DNA of 64,000 nucleotides. Source: Gnetum montanum. Lineage: Eukaryota; Streptophyta; Gnetopsida; Gnetales; Gnetaceae. The position numbers were made by a program, and so were the translations under genes. The stretch lies in the NCBI GenBank assembly GCA_015680685.1, contig MNCI01004849.1, positions 529,488-593,487 on the forward strand, given 5' to 3'. Below are positions 22,617 through 33,450 of the stretch, piece by piece. The notes beneath the pieces are model-generated. The model was not told the origin of the DNA, ran no database searches, and was given only the letters and a program-made list of their open reading frames with translations. The stretch's first letter is position 1; every line of letters begins with the position of its first letter.

Positions 22617-24013
22617 CAATGTAGGTATCTCATGTACTTGTTTTGGTGTGTATTCATATAAGTTTTGGATATCTTATCTCTAAGGGCTACTATGTGAATT
22701 CTAATTATTCAACAATTAAAATGGAAAGAAAGAATAAACAGAGATTTCTTTATGTTATGCTTTAAAGACTGAAAAAGGTATGTTTCACATAGTATGGATG
22801 ATTCTTTTAAATATACATACATATGGACATATTGTTGAGGAATTTGACCAATGAATCAAGTGAAAGGGACCTGACTTATGAATCAGGAATATTATGTATA
22901 TCATAGTTGTATTTTTTTAAATAATGAACATGTGGAGTGTTGTGTATGTTGTTGATGCATTATTCTTTAAAGTTTCATTAGTTATTAGAATATAAGGGCC
23001 CCCTCAATGGCTATAGAAAGGTTGTATGATGATCTTTCAAGGCATTGTAAGACAATGCGATAATTAGTTATGAACATAAAATGGAAACTCCTGCATTGCT
23101 AATGGTCTAAAAGAGAAGGTGTTTCACTTAATTTTATGTTTTGGACTTGTACTTTTTCATATTCCCATTCTAAAATCTCTTACATTGCACCTCATGACTT
23201 GATTCCTAAGAAGAAATGTTGCTGGAAATGAAGCACAACTACATACTTATTGCTGATAAATTCAAAGGTGACATGTTGCTGAAGAAAAAAAGCAACTAAG
23301 GTAAATATTATGTTTTAATGTTGTATGCTTATTAGTTTTTTGCTATGTGAGATCAAAAGGAATTGAGCCTGAGACTTGGTAGAATTAAAATTTCAAAATA
23401 TTAAAAGGTGCAACTAAGGGGGTTGACCCTGCAACTTGTTAAGAAAATAGTTTTACTAATTTTTAAGAGTGATCATAGAAAGAATTGAACTCATGACTAG
23501 GTAGTGTGGAAAAATGGTTTATTTATTTTAAATAAAAAATAAAGAGAAGCAAAACATTTTTCAATAAAGAATTAGTTACAAGAAAAAGCCCATCATCTCT
23601 TGAATTCTACTAGTAATTATAAAGAGAGGAAAGACAGGGGAGAAAAAGGGAAAAAAGTTGAGAAAGGAAGAGTGTGTGTGTGTGCAGATGAGAAAGAAGG
23701 AGAACTCAATCACAAGTGAGGTGATTGGAAATGAATAGCAACAAAAGGAGACTATTGTTGGAGCAACAAATGAACAACATCAACAACAATATGATGGCTG
23801 AAGAGAAAAAACCAACAAAAGAGGTTTGTAGCTGAAACAACAAATCAACACCAACATGAGAAGGTTGTGACTGAAAAAAAAGAATAGCAACAAGGGAAGA
23901 TTGTGGCTACTACAAAAGGCAACAAACAAAAGGGAAATTTGAATTAAGTAGTAGTCCAATATTGTAATTAATTATTCTTGGTAAGCAAGAAAGTACAATA
24001 AATCCTTCTCTTG
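22617..24013. other. Intergenic, no gene recognised
   Basis: AT-rich. At 23345-23510 three loosely similar phrases (gaattgagcctgagactt, gttgaccctgcaacttg, gaattgaactcatgacta) suggest a degenerate pol III-type repeat. No coding domain is seen. Confidence 0.4.
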
Positions 24014-24295
24014 CTATGTGTGATGGATAGTGTTGGCTAATAATCTCAATATCTTAGCTCTTCTCTTTTCTTTTATGTTAGAATCAACTTTGTCAAGATT
24101 TGTTGTTGAGATTTTGAATTGTTGAATCTTTAATTTTATTGATGGATCTCTCCACCCATCCTCTGCACTCTCAGGCCCAAATGACTTGGATGAGAGTTGT
24201 TTTTGTAATGATTCAGAAATACTTGTAATGCTTTGGGGCATATTGGCATAATGATTGGTACTGCCAGTAGAAAATGAGAGTATCCCTAGGCCCAT
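24014..24295 (-). CDS. Unrecognised 93-residue open frame
   Basis: Polar frame with QSITSISESLQKQLSSKSFG and a basic C-terminus (KEKRRAKILRLLAN). No known domain, signal peptide or membrane segment. It overlaps, at its start, a 52-bp-spaced duplication (ggta(c/t)tg(c/g)...aga(a/g)agag at 24257 and 24309). It could be an exon or transposon fragment; low confidence that it is real. Confidence 0.2.
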   Translation of the reverse strand: MGLGILSFSTGSTNHYANMPQSITSISESLQKQLSSKSFGPESAEDGWRDPSIKLKIQQFKISTTNLDKVDSNIKEKRRAKILRLLANTIHHT

Positions 24296-24341
24296 GTCTA
24301 TTTTATGGTTGGTATTGCTGGCAGAAAGTGAGAGTCACCTG

Positions 24342-25085
24342 TACAAAACAACGACCCCCCCATATCGTAACCACGAGGTCCCACAACATTAGAACCAAAA
24401 ATATTCAAACTTATAGGCGAGTGGGGAGATGGGTATAGGCATAAAAAACCCTCTCTTGAGCATGTACAACATCTAGGATTGCCCTATGCCTTTCTAAATC
24501 CACAAAATTCGTTGCCTCCTGAAAGCTCTTGAAGGCTTGATCCTTCCTCACACACTCCTCCATGCTCCCTTCTCCATTTGGATGCAAATCCTAGCCTCTA
24601 TACTTGATGTGCCTTCGAAGTGCATGCCAAGAAGTATTTTTCCCTATGTCCATAATGACATACGGGCAGCACCCCTACCATAGCCAAGCTTTGGCACTTT
24701 GTTCATGAGCCTGATCCAACTGTTGCTAGATCAAGGTAGCCTCCTCCTCTTCCTTGGCCCTTCACTCTTGCTCCTCCTTCTCCCTCATCTCTTGGAGGCC
24801 TGCCTCCCCTTGCAGTTGCACCCTTAGGCTCTTTGTTAGCTCCACCTTGAGGGCCTCCCTAGCTGCTGCCTCCGCCAGATCTCTCCACCACCACTCTTCC
24901 TATGCTTCTTCTCGGTATCGGTGCTCAGCCTCCTCTAGCTAACATTGGAATTCTTCCTCGCACATTGCCCAACGCGTTTGCCAAAGACCTTGCTCCTCCC
25001 ACACACGATGCGCTGCCACCTCCACTGTCTCAGCCAGGATATCATCTAGGCATGTTTGTGCTAGATTTTTATTGTGAGGGTTGCT
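24342..25085 (-). mobile_element. L1 3' fragment (copy c) carrying the ORF3-like module
   Basis: The minus-strand frame runs from about 25060: DDILAETVEVAAHRVWEEQG, EEAEHRYREEA, LAEAAAREALKVELTKSLRV, EMREKEEQE, QQQLDQAHEQSAKAWLW (coiled coil). It then reads CCPYVIMDIGKNTSWHALRR, LHPNGEGSMEECVRKDQ, FKSFQEATNFVDLERHRAIL and DVVHAQERVF. It stays in one frame throughout, with only about five stop codons, making it the best-preserved copy of the module. No poly(A) is present, so it is cut at the 3' side. Confidence 0.6.
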
Positions 25086-25949
25086 AAAAGAAAATAAGTA
25101 TCATTTTGCAATTGAATAGATTTGATATTGTTGATTTATACATTTCTTGTCGTCAATTATTGGGTTAGACAAGTTTGTTGCTGAACAACATTTGATATAT
25201 TATTATGGTCTAAGAAAACAAATCAGAATCTAATCAGTAAATAAAGGGAAAATCAGACCTATACATTGTATCAAAGGAATCTTGCATAGATTTTTGTTGT
25301 CACTATTTGCTTTTCATGGTTGCCTTTTATTAGCAATAGTTCAGCTAAAATTTGATTATGGTTATGATGTTTTGTGCTAATGAGACATGAGTTTTCATTG
25401 ATATTATGAATATATGTAGAGATTGCTATATTGTTTTGTATTTCAATTTGCAATTTTTTAGGTATATGAATAATATGTTTTCCTTGAGTTTGACTTCCTT
25501 ATGACAAATTACATTTTGGCTGTCAATAATTTAAGACTCTGAATTGAAGTGATTGAATTAATTGGCTTCTTGCTGAGCTAGATGGCTGTGGAAATGATTT
25601 TAAGTTTTAGATTGTTTTCACATTTATACTTCACCTTGGATGCATAGGGTATTAAGAGATGTTAATTGTCATATTGGCATTCTCTTCCTACTAGATCCTT
25701 GGGCTTTTCCTTGCATCATATAATTTTCTTCATTAAGTTTTATTTTTATTGATAGTTGTCTATGCTGGTCTATACGTGAGTTGAATTTCTGACAATTGAT
25801 CAACTGTTTGGGGAAAAAATGTTTACTCTTGTATTTTCAGCTAGCTTGTTGGGGGCTTTGAGTGTTAACTCTTGCTCTCTACAGATAGGTGTTAATGTTG
25901 TATTATCTACAAGGAGATCAATCGGAATGTGAATGCCAAAGCCAATATG
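25086..25949. other. Intergenic, nothing recognised
   Basis: AT-rich sequence with no coding domain or RNA gene seen. It is the 3' flank of Copia-B on the minus strand and may contain its decayed end. Confidence 0.4.
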
Positions 25950-25988
25950 TGAGAGTAGCTTTTTAAGCTAAAGAATGTGGCAAAGGCA

Positions 25989-26331
25989 TTATTCAACCAT
26001 TGAGATAAATTCTACTCGACATGAAGAAAGACTTACTAAATTTTGCTTTCTTGCTTGAAAATATATTGGATTTGGCCTATGGAAAGTGAGAGAGCCTGAA
26101 GTAGACTTTTTATCATACAAATCTCCTCTCCAATCAACATCAGAATATGCATGAAATTTAGCATTTTCTTTTACAAAATTTAATCTATAATCATAGGTTC
26201 CTTTTATGTACTTGAACATATGCTTAAGTTGATTCATATGGGAGGCTATTGGTTCTTGCATGAACCTTAAGAGATATGAAGTAGCAAATTGTATATTAGG
26301 CCTGCTTTAACATAAAAATCTTAGTGAGCCA
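25989..26331 (-). pseudogene. Copia-B RNase H
   Basis: Minus-strand reading gives MNQLKHMFKYIKGTYDYRLN, AYSDVDWRGDLYDKKSTSGS and SLSSCRVEFISM: the Copia RNase H blocks with the first catalytic Asp in place. The upstream part (LRFL, RPNIQFATSYLLRFMQ) runs up to the L1-d insertion at 26332. Confidence 0.85.
26309..26331 (+). repeat. 23-bp target duplication of L1-d, left copy
   Basis: Identical over 23 bp to 26782-26804 (begins AACATAAAAATC, ends GAGCCA). It is Copia-B coding sequence. Confidence 0.9.
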
Positions 26332-26781
26332 ACATCAGATGGTGCTTGATATTCATGCCCAGGAGTCAGCGATGCGTCCTTGTGTGTGGTTGTCTAGATG
26401 GCTCTAGGAATGGGTCATGGGTGGGCTGGATGATGGGGTTTGGTGGGATGATTTTGGAGCTGTTGTTTGCTCCATGGTGCTTCTTGTTGGAATTTGGGTG
26501 TGGGGTGACCACACTATTTTTCCTTTTGTCTTTCATGCGAAAATCCTACTAGCACTTGTAGGTCGGTACAAGTTTGGTGACATGGTGGAGTGGGTTGTGT
26601 TGCAGGAGTTTTGGGAAATGGGGCTGTTATCCCCTTCTTGGGGAGGGGATGGGGTGGGTGGGAGGGGATGTCTTAACCCCCACGTTTTTGTTCTTGTCAT
26701 TGGGTAGTTTCCCAAATTTGTACATATTTTCTCTTATCAATACAATTTTGCCTGACCGTTACAGAAAGGAAAAAAAAAAAA
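26332..26781 (+). mobile_element. L1-d: 5'-truncated L1 3' end, plus strand
   Basis: 450 bp ending in a 14-A tail, with TTTGTACATATTTTCTC shortly upstream. The first codons read HQMVLDIHAQESAM, the end of the ORF3-like domain seen in copies a-c. The rest is 3' UTR whose translation resembles copy a. A perfect 23-bp target duplication implies a fairly recent insertion into Copia-B. Confidence 0.9.
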
Positions 26782-26804
26782 AACATAAAAATCTTAGTGA
26801 GCCA
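26782..26804 (+). repeat. 23-bp target duplication of L1-d, right copy
   Basis: Second copy, immediately after the poly(A) tract. Confidence 0.9.
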
Positions 26805-27625
26805 GTGATTCTTGTATAATGTAAAGCATTAACTAATGGAGTCTCATCGTACGAAGAAAGCTTTCAATCTTTTGGCAATGGTGTGGAAGCAATTCTCTTA
26901 TCTTGCATACCATATTTTTCTAACATAGCTTGAGAATACTTAGTTTGGTGAATTTTCAATGAATCTTCTTCTTGATCAACTTGAATTTCTAAAAATATTT
27001 GAGCAAGTCCAAATCTTTTATCTGAAGTTCCTTCATCATATCTTTCTTAAACTGAACAACCAAATTTTCAGTAGTTCCACAAAATACCAAATCATCTATA
27101 TAAAATAAAATTAAAATGAAATCTTTTCCAGCATGTTTATAATAGAGTGTGGGCTCAAAATTGCATGATTTATTTCCAGCCAGTAAGAGATATTCATTTA
27201 TTCTATGAAACTAGGCTCTTGGGTCTCTTTTAAAACATAAAGGGCTTTTATTAGTTTTCATACCTTGTTTTTTTTTTCTCATTTGATGTTAAAACCTTCA
27301 TGTTGTTTTACATAGACTTCCTCTTCTAAGTAGCTATTGACAAATGTTGAATTAACATCCATTTGATGAACCTTGATGCCATAATGTACAACAATTAAGA
27401 GGATGAATTTGATGGTCTCAAATCTTGCTATGGGAGCAAAGATCTCATCATAATCAATATGCTTCTTTTGCTTGAATTCTCTTGCTTTGTAGGTTGTAAC
27501 TTCATTCTTCTCATTCTCATTGAACTTTGTCTTAAATATCTACTTTGCATCTATAACTTTTTTTTTTGTCTTTGGGTCTTTCAACAAGAGTCCATGTTTG
27601 ATTCTTCATGATGACATCATATTCT
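26805..27625 (-). pseudogene. Copia-B reverse transcriptase
   Basis: Minus-strand translation from 27610 gives EYDVIMKNQTWTLVERPKD. Then near 27370-27290 it gives HQMDVNSTFVNSYLEEEVYV and KQHEGF, the Copia MDVKTAFLNG-LEEEVYM block. Frames are broken repeatedly down to 26805. Confidence 0.8.
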
Positions 27626-27708
27626 TTTTTTTTTTTGAAAAGAGTTTAGGTCATTCAATCAAAAGTTACATGTGTTTTGTACAATCACAAAATGAGGGGA
27701 GATCTCTC

Positions 27709-27724
27709 TCTCTCTCTCTCTCTC
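27709..27724. repeat. (TC)n microsatellite
   Basis: Eight TC units in the L1-2 3' UTR. Confidence 0.8.
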
Positions 27725-27789
27725 GCATCACTAGAAAGAAATGTGGTAAGAAGAAATGTGGTAGGTTGACTGCATACTCCCTCCTTAGG

Positions 27790-30700
27790 CTCCTCAAGAA
27801 ACTAAAATGCACCCCTTGCAACTTCTAGACATTGCCAAACTGCACAAAAAACCTATCCACCAGCTTGGCAGCGTCCTACCAAATTGGTGGGAGCGCCAAC
27901 TTAGGAACTTGACCATTCCTTGTTTTGGGCACCAACCTAGAAAAAAATTCCTTAGCATCCTAGAGGCCACAATTGTTTCACCCCCCATTGACACCCCTAG
28001 ATACTCCACAATTGCTACCTTCATCGACTCAATTTGCACACCCCAAAATAGCATGTGGTCCCCATGCCAATTCGTGTAGAACTTGCCATCCTCAAGGTCT
28101 AGCTTCCCCTAGAGCACGGGTAAGAGGTCTACCCACCCCACCCGCGAGATCATATTCCATAGAATCAGATTTTCTTGGTAGCTTGCGCAAGGTGGCTCAA
28201 AAGTGGGTGTAACCCCCATTGTTGATAGTGCCTCTTGCCAAAGCTGGAACCCCAAAACAACAATCTACGTCGGTGCTAGTAGCGGCATCCCACAAAAGAT
28301 CTAGTGATTGTGCACTTTCTAGATTCCCCACAACACCACTGTAGCTCTAGAATCACCGTCAAACCTCAATAGGGGTTGAATATTTGCAGCCTGTCAAACA
28401 CTGACGATGAAGGGGTAGTAATAAATGAAATGAGCAACTATTTCAGTCCTAGCCATGCAAAGGGGACATGTGTCCTCAACGTTCACCCCCCATCATCCCA
28501 GAACCACCCAAACCAGAATGGCCAAATGATTTGTTAGCCAAATAAATGTTTTTATTTTTCTGGCAACTAGCCCTTCCATATCCCCCGCCATTCCCTAATC
28601 GCTGGATATCTAGATTTAATGAGTTATTGCTGAGGCATGCCCAATAGCCTAGGGTCCATAGCCACCCATGCATCTGCAAAGGGCACACTAGATATGAGAG
28701 TCCTGCGTAGCCACCTCCCATTGCCTATATTTGTTGTTCATGATCATAATCCATTGAGTGGGACTATGGCCCTACCACAACAACCTATTAAGAAGGCCCT
28801 GATACTTCATTTCGATAATATCTTGGAATCTGATGATACCAAGACCCTCAACATCCTTCAGTCTAGCAACCATATCCCAGCTAATGAGATGCATGCGATC
28901 TCCCCCTTTATCCCCTAACCAAGTAAAATTCCTTATTAGCTAATCAACCTTCTGTATGATGTCTCCAAGTGGGGAGGTCATCAAAGCCATGTAACAAGCT
29001 ATGGTTGAAAGCACCGATGTAGCCAATAGAGACTTCCTAGCCTGAGTCAGGAATCGAGATATCCAATGACCGATCCGTTTCCACAGGCTTTGGGAGGAGG
29101 CTAGTCCATGCATGCCTCTAGTGCCAATCATAAAGAGGTAGCCCAAAGTAAGTGTCCCTCGTGGTGCCTGGTAGAACTGCCATAATTTGCCCCTTCCCCT
29201 AGGCATTCGTGTTGAACAAGTACACCGCAGGCTTTTACCCCTATTGATTTCTAGGACAATCTCCTTTACCATTTGTTGCAGCATCCTATTTATTGCCATT
29301 GCATGGGAAGCAACAACCAAGAGAATAAAATGATGTCATCAGCATAGTGCTCCACTAGACAACTAACTCCAACAATACACAGACATCTAATCCACTCTAA
29401 CTTGCAACAAGATTGCAGGGTATCCATCACTAGATTAAAGAGATATGGGGAGAGGGGGTCCCCCTATCTTAAACCCTTGTCAAGGGATGAAAACCCCCAT
29501 AGTTCCCCCTCCAAATCTAGATAAAAGGCCTTTGATGTCCAAATGTGCATGCATAAATCCACAAAGTTTGGGTGGAAGCCCTTTCACAACATGATTTCTT
29601 TGAGAGAGTGCCAAGACACTATTTCATAAGCTTTAGTAATATCCAGTTTAAGACACATACCTCAGTAGCTAGTCTCCCGCAAAGAATGCAACACCTCCTA
29701 CACCAAGATAACCTAGTCTTGAATGAACTTGCCTTTAACAAAACCTACTTGTTGTAGCCCCACTAAGCATGGCATCAAAGGGCCTAGCTGAGCAACCAAC
29801 AACTTGGTAAATAGTGAAGGAGTGTACTACACACCCCAATAGGCCTGAACTAAGAAGGAACTATAGGGTTGGTAGTCTTAGGAATGAGAACTAGTTGGGA
29901 ACAATTTATTTCCCTACAAACCTGTTGCCAACTCATCATTGCGTTGAAGGCATCTAGGAGATTTTCCCCTAGAATATCAACGAAAGCCCTAAATAGCTCC
30001 ATAGGCCAACTGTTTGTCTCTACGCCTTCCCAACCTTCATTGACGTAAGAGCCCCATCCAACTCCTCCCGAGCAAACGGTTCTAGTAACCACTAGTTGTC
30101 CCCTTCCTCCAAGACCTTGTCACTATGAATTGACAGAGGAGTAGTTTCCTTCCGCTGCTAGATGTTTGACCAGTACTCCATCATGGCCTAGGTGATCTCT
30201 TGACTCCTAGCCACCATAGTTCCTTGGGAGGTAAGACTATGGAACTTTTTGGATAGATGCATCAAGTTTGCAGCCGCAAAGAAAAAATGAGTATTCCTAT
30301 CCCCCTCCTTAAGCCAGCACACACGTTTCCGCTGTCTCCAGTAAGCTTCCTCCTTGGTGTCCAGGTTCTGGAGCTTTGTGAATACCTCACGTTTTGCGTT
30401 GTCCAGCCCTTGATCCAACCCATGGTTTGATTGAATCTCCGACAGGTGTTGTAGCAACGACCCTTGACATGATCTGAAGGTGAGCCTCTCCTTTGACATG
30501 ATTGAATCTCTGAAGGTGTTGTAACCCCCGTTTAAGAAACTCCTTGGGTTCAGCCCATGACGAGTAGTTCCTCTAGAGCCTTTCCACCATCGGGCACAAC
30601 CATAGCTTAGCAAGCCAAAATTGTTTGAAATGGAATGGTGTAGGCCTCCTTGAAACTAGATCTTCCACTTGGCACAGAATCAACCTATGATCGGAAGCTA

Positions 30701-31340
30701 GTTGTTCTTTCCTATGAACTTTCATCTCCTGATTCAGCACAATATCTGAGCTAACCCACACCTGATCAATCTTTGTCATGACACAATCCTTGCCTTTTTT
30801 GTGGTTGCTCCATGTGAATTGGCAATTTGTGATATCCATGTCAACTAGGTCATGAGATACCAAAAACTATAGGAATTGCATACCACTAAGAGGCCCTTGG
30901 GTCCCTTTGTCTAACTTTTCCCACTTGCACAACCTCTAATTGAAATCCCCTAGCAGAATCCATTGCCTCCGATTCAGGATTAGGGGAGCAATCCTTTGTA
31001 GTTCCCTCAGCCTTTCCTTTCATCTTTGGATGTTGTAGAAATTCGTAAGCCAGATACCTGTTTGTTGGAAGAAAATAATAATACTCCACATGGACATGTC
31101 CATGGCCTCAAAAGGCCAACATGAGAGAGAAGCTAGGTCCCATGCCCTCCCTTGACAAGCCACAAACTATGTCTACCAACTAGGCTAGCATAACTAGTGA
31201 CATTCTTGTTGCTGTAGCTTTGTCTCATGTAGGCAAATGACATCATAGCATTCCCTACGTACTATATCTTCGAGGATGTTTCTTTTCTAGGGAGTGCCTT
31301 GCCCCTTGTATTTGCATGATAGGATCCTCATGTTCTGCTA
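27790..31340 (-). pseudogene. L1-2 ORF2: endonuclease-reverse transcriptase
   Basis: Endonuclease tail at 30573-30863 (NCQFTWSNHKKGKDCVMTKI, LASDHRLILC keeps SDH). RT N-terminal region at 30188-30613 (KEEAYWRQRKRVCWLKEGDR). RT start near 29870-30090 (SQLVLIPKTTNPIVPS). The catalytic box near 29335-29360 reads VEHYADDIILF, so both Asp residues survive here, unlike L1-1. zf-RVT lies near 28430-28490 (CPLCMARTEIVAHFIYYYPF). The C-terminal region ends near 27794. Multiple stops and shifts. Confidence 0.85.
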
Positions 31341-31399
31341 GTTGAACACTTTTTGTAAACCTCCTTGAGGGTTGTTTGAATTCGTAGGTCAATCTCCAT

Positions 31400-32632
31400 C
31401 TATCTTTTTGGTCTAGGACATAGGACCCAATGGCCTCTCAACCTTACTAGAATCAGGTGAGATTGGAAAAGCCCCTTCTGAATTGGCACATCCCCTAGTA
31501 ACCTCCAACATGGATGGCATCGTGCTTCCCCTCATGATTGAGACCCATCCATCAAGTCAGGGAAGCTCTCCCCCTGCCAGCCCTAGTCCTAACCTCTTGG
31601 GAACTGGGCACCCCTTTTACTGAGGAACCCGACAGATCCTTCCCTAGGTCTCCCTAGGGGACCTTTACTAGGGTTGGTGACATCGAGGGACCCACTCCCT
31701 ATGTTAGACTATTCCTTTCCCCCACCCCCTGGGGCCTAGTAACAACTGTCCAACAACCCCATGTTTTCGTTGGGCCTGGGGCTTTTTGCTTTAGCCAACA
31801 GTCGGCCATCAAGTGGCCAGCCTTGCAACAGACATCGCAATGCTTGGCTTTTGTTGTCATCATAGGCTTGTCAGTCAAGACATTCTTATATTCCACCTTA
31901 ACTTTCTCCTTGCTAGTTCGAAGGTCAAGGACTACCTCCTAGACTAGATCTCGTAGAGACAATGACCACCATACGTAGAAGTGAGCGAAACCCATTCTTT
32001 TTATGGAGCTAGTGAAGTAGTCAAAAGTGATAAACTCTCCAAAAGACCCATTGTCTTAAGAAAGTTGGCCCTCCAAAGCTCCCATGGAATCCCAGAGACA
32101 AATCCACGTAGGCACCCTAGAGAAGATATTTAGATCTTTGTGGGCACTAGGGTGCCAGTGTGTGAGAGCTAGGCCTCTGGCTCCAAAAAATCAAGGCTCG
32201 CTTAGAAGAACCTTATCCCGGTCTAACACAGACTAAAAAACAAACAGTAACAAGTCCCTTGGGAGGCTGCGCAGTTCCACTGGGCAAAACCCCCAATGCA
32301 TGGCCACCCATTTCTTAACCAGATCCAACTTGGGATTGGTGTTGATTGACACAAATTTCCCATTAAGGCTTAACTCCATGGTCCTCAGCCCCTCACTTGG
32401 GCGAGGCCTTAACCTGCAGCTGCATTGAACCCTCACGTTGGATACAAGCCTTGATAGCACCATCCCTGGGGCACCACAGGGAGGGAGCACCACCTCCAAC
32501 CCCATCCCTAGACCCACCACTCGCCTTGCCAAAGCCCACACCAAATCCCTCTTTAGACCTTGTGTCAGAACCCACACTTGACCTTGTGTTCGACCCTTCA
32601 CCCGATCCCGCCTCCACTTGGCCATGGATCAC
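31400..32632 (-). pseudogene. L1-2 ORF1: DUF4283 protein with zinc knuckle
   Basis: A Gly/Arg-rich head precedes SEGLRTMELSLNGKFVSI and DLVKKWVAMHWGF (32233-32625). The zinc knuckle at 31699-31896 reads CDVCCKAGHLMADC, an intact CX2CX4HX4C. Frames are broken between the two. Confidence 0.75.
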
Positions 32633-32822
32633 ACCACTAGTGCCCCCGTTCCAACCCTATCTATGTTGCACTCCCTGAGGCCGCCCGAACCCCCTCCAGC
32701 TCCAGGATTCCTGCCCAACATCTTCCTGTATGCCTCCATTAAATTTCGTGATGATTTGGTGTTGATCTAGTAATTTATCGTATTCTTTTTTTATTACTTT
32801 TTATACTTCAAATTTTAGAGCA

Positions 32823-32827
32823 TCTTG
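32823..32827 (+). repeat. 5-bp target duplication of Copia-C, left copy
   Basis: TCTTG, repeated at 38336-38340. Removing the element rejoins Copia-B coding sequence in frame. Confidence 0.85.
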
Positions 32828-33397
32828 TGTTATAATCAGATCTGAAAACACACTACAAATGCTCTAGAGAAATTATTAGAATCCTACAGATCTAAATAAA
32901 TCATTAGAGGCAAAATATTGCATTGTAGCAGGTCAAGAAACACTATAAATCACTCTCAAAATGTTCTAAACTCTAGCAAACATTTGCTGTGATAACAAAA
33001 TGAAAGTAGAATGAAAACAGTGAAAATAGCACAAAAACACAGAGAGTTATGTGTTTCGGGCCCTTTTTACCCTACTTCCACAACAATGCTGATTTGCCTT
33101 CTATTCTTCTCAAATCTTCAGGACACAAGCCGTCCTTGTAACTTTTCAAACACCCAATTTGTTATTCCAACAGATCTCAGATCAACACCAACAAGACTCA
33201 CATCTCCAAGGTAAAATCTTGATACAATGCTTTCACTTCGAAACACACCCTAAAGGCTACCCCAAGCCTTCTATTTATGAAGAAACATGAAGACCAAACC
33301 CCAATCCTAATACATGTGGGATAAAACACATCCCCACATCAAATGCAACATAAAAGGAAATACAACAATTAATGCATTTGTCTTCATTTTCCCAACA
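32828..33397 (-). repeat. Copia-C 3' LTR
   Basis: 570 bp, TGTTATAATC...CCCAACA on plus. The minus-strand TATA box TCATAAATAGAAGG lies near 33263-33280. It lacks the 16-bp internal duplication present in the 5' LTR. Confidence 0.95.
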
Positions 33398-33412
33398 AAC
33401 TCCCCCTTGAAG
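33398..33412 (-). other. Copia-C polypurine tract
   Basis: On the minus strand CAAGGGGGAGTT directly precedes the 3' LTR, the usual plus-strand primer of Copia elements. Confidence 0.8.
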
Positions 33413-33450
33413 ACAAATCCAACTAGCCTTTAAGAGATGTGCACTTTTGA

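Larger units (their letters stand above)
27630..32776 (-). mobile_element. L1-2: L1-type LINE of about 5.1 kb inside Copia-B
   Basis: The minus-strand poly(A) is the T run at 27626-27636, preceded inward by TTTTGTACAATCACAAAATG, shared with L1-1. The target duplication ATC(A/G)TATTCTTTTTT appears at 27618 and 32778 with one mismatch. Order: ORF1, ORF2, then only about 150 bp before the tail. It therefore lacks the ORF3 module of L1-1. All frames are broken. Confidence 0.85.

Noticed and set aside
26346-26707. Short plus-strand membrane-like ORFs
   Set aside because: They lie in the 3' UTR of an L1 fragment with poly(A) and a 23-bp target duplication. The hydrophobic look comes from G/T-rich sequence.
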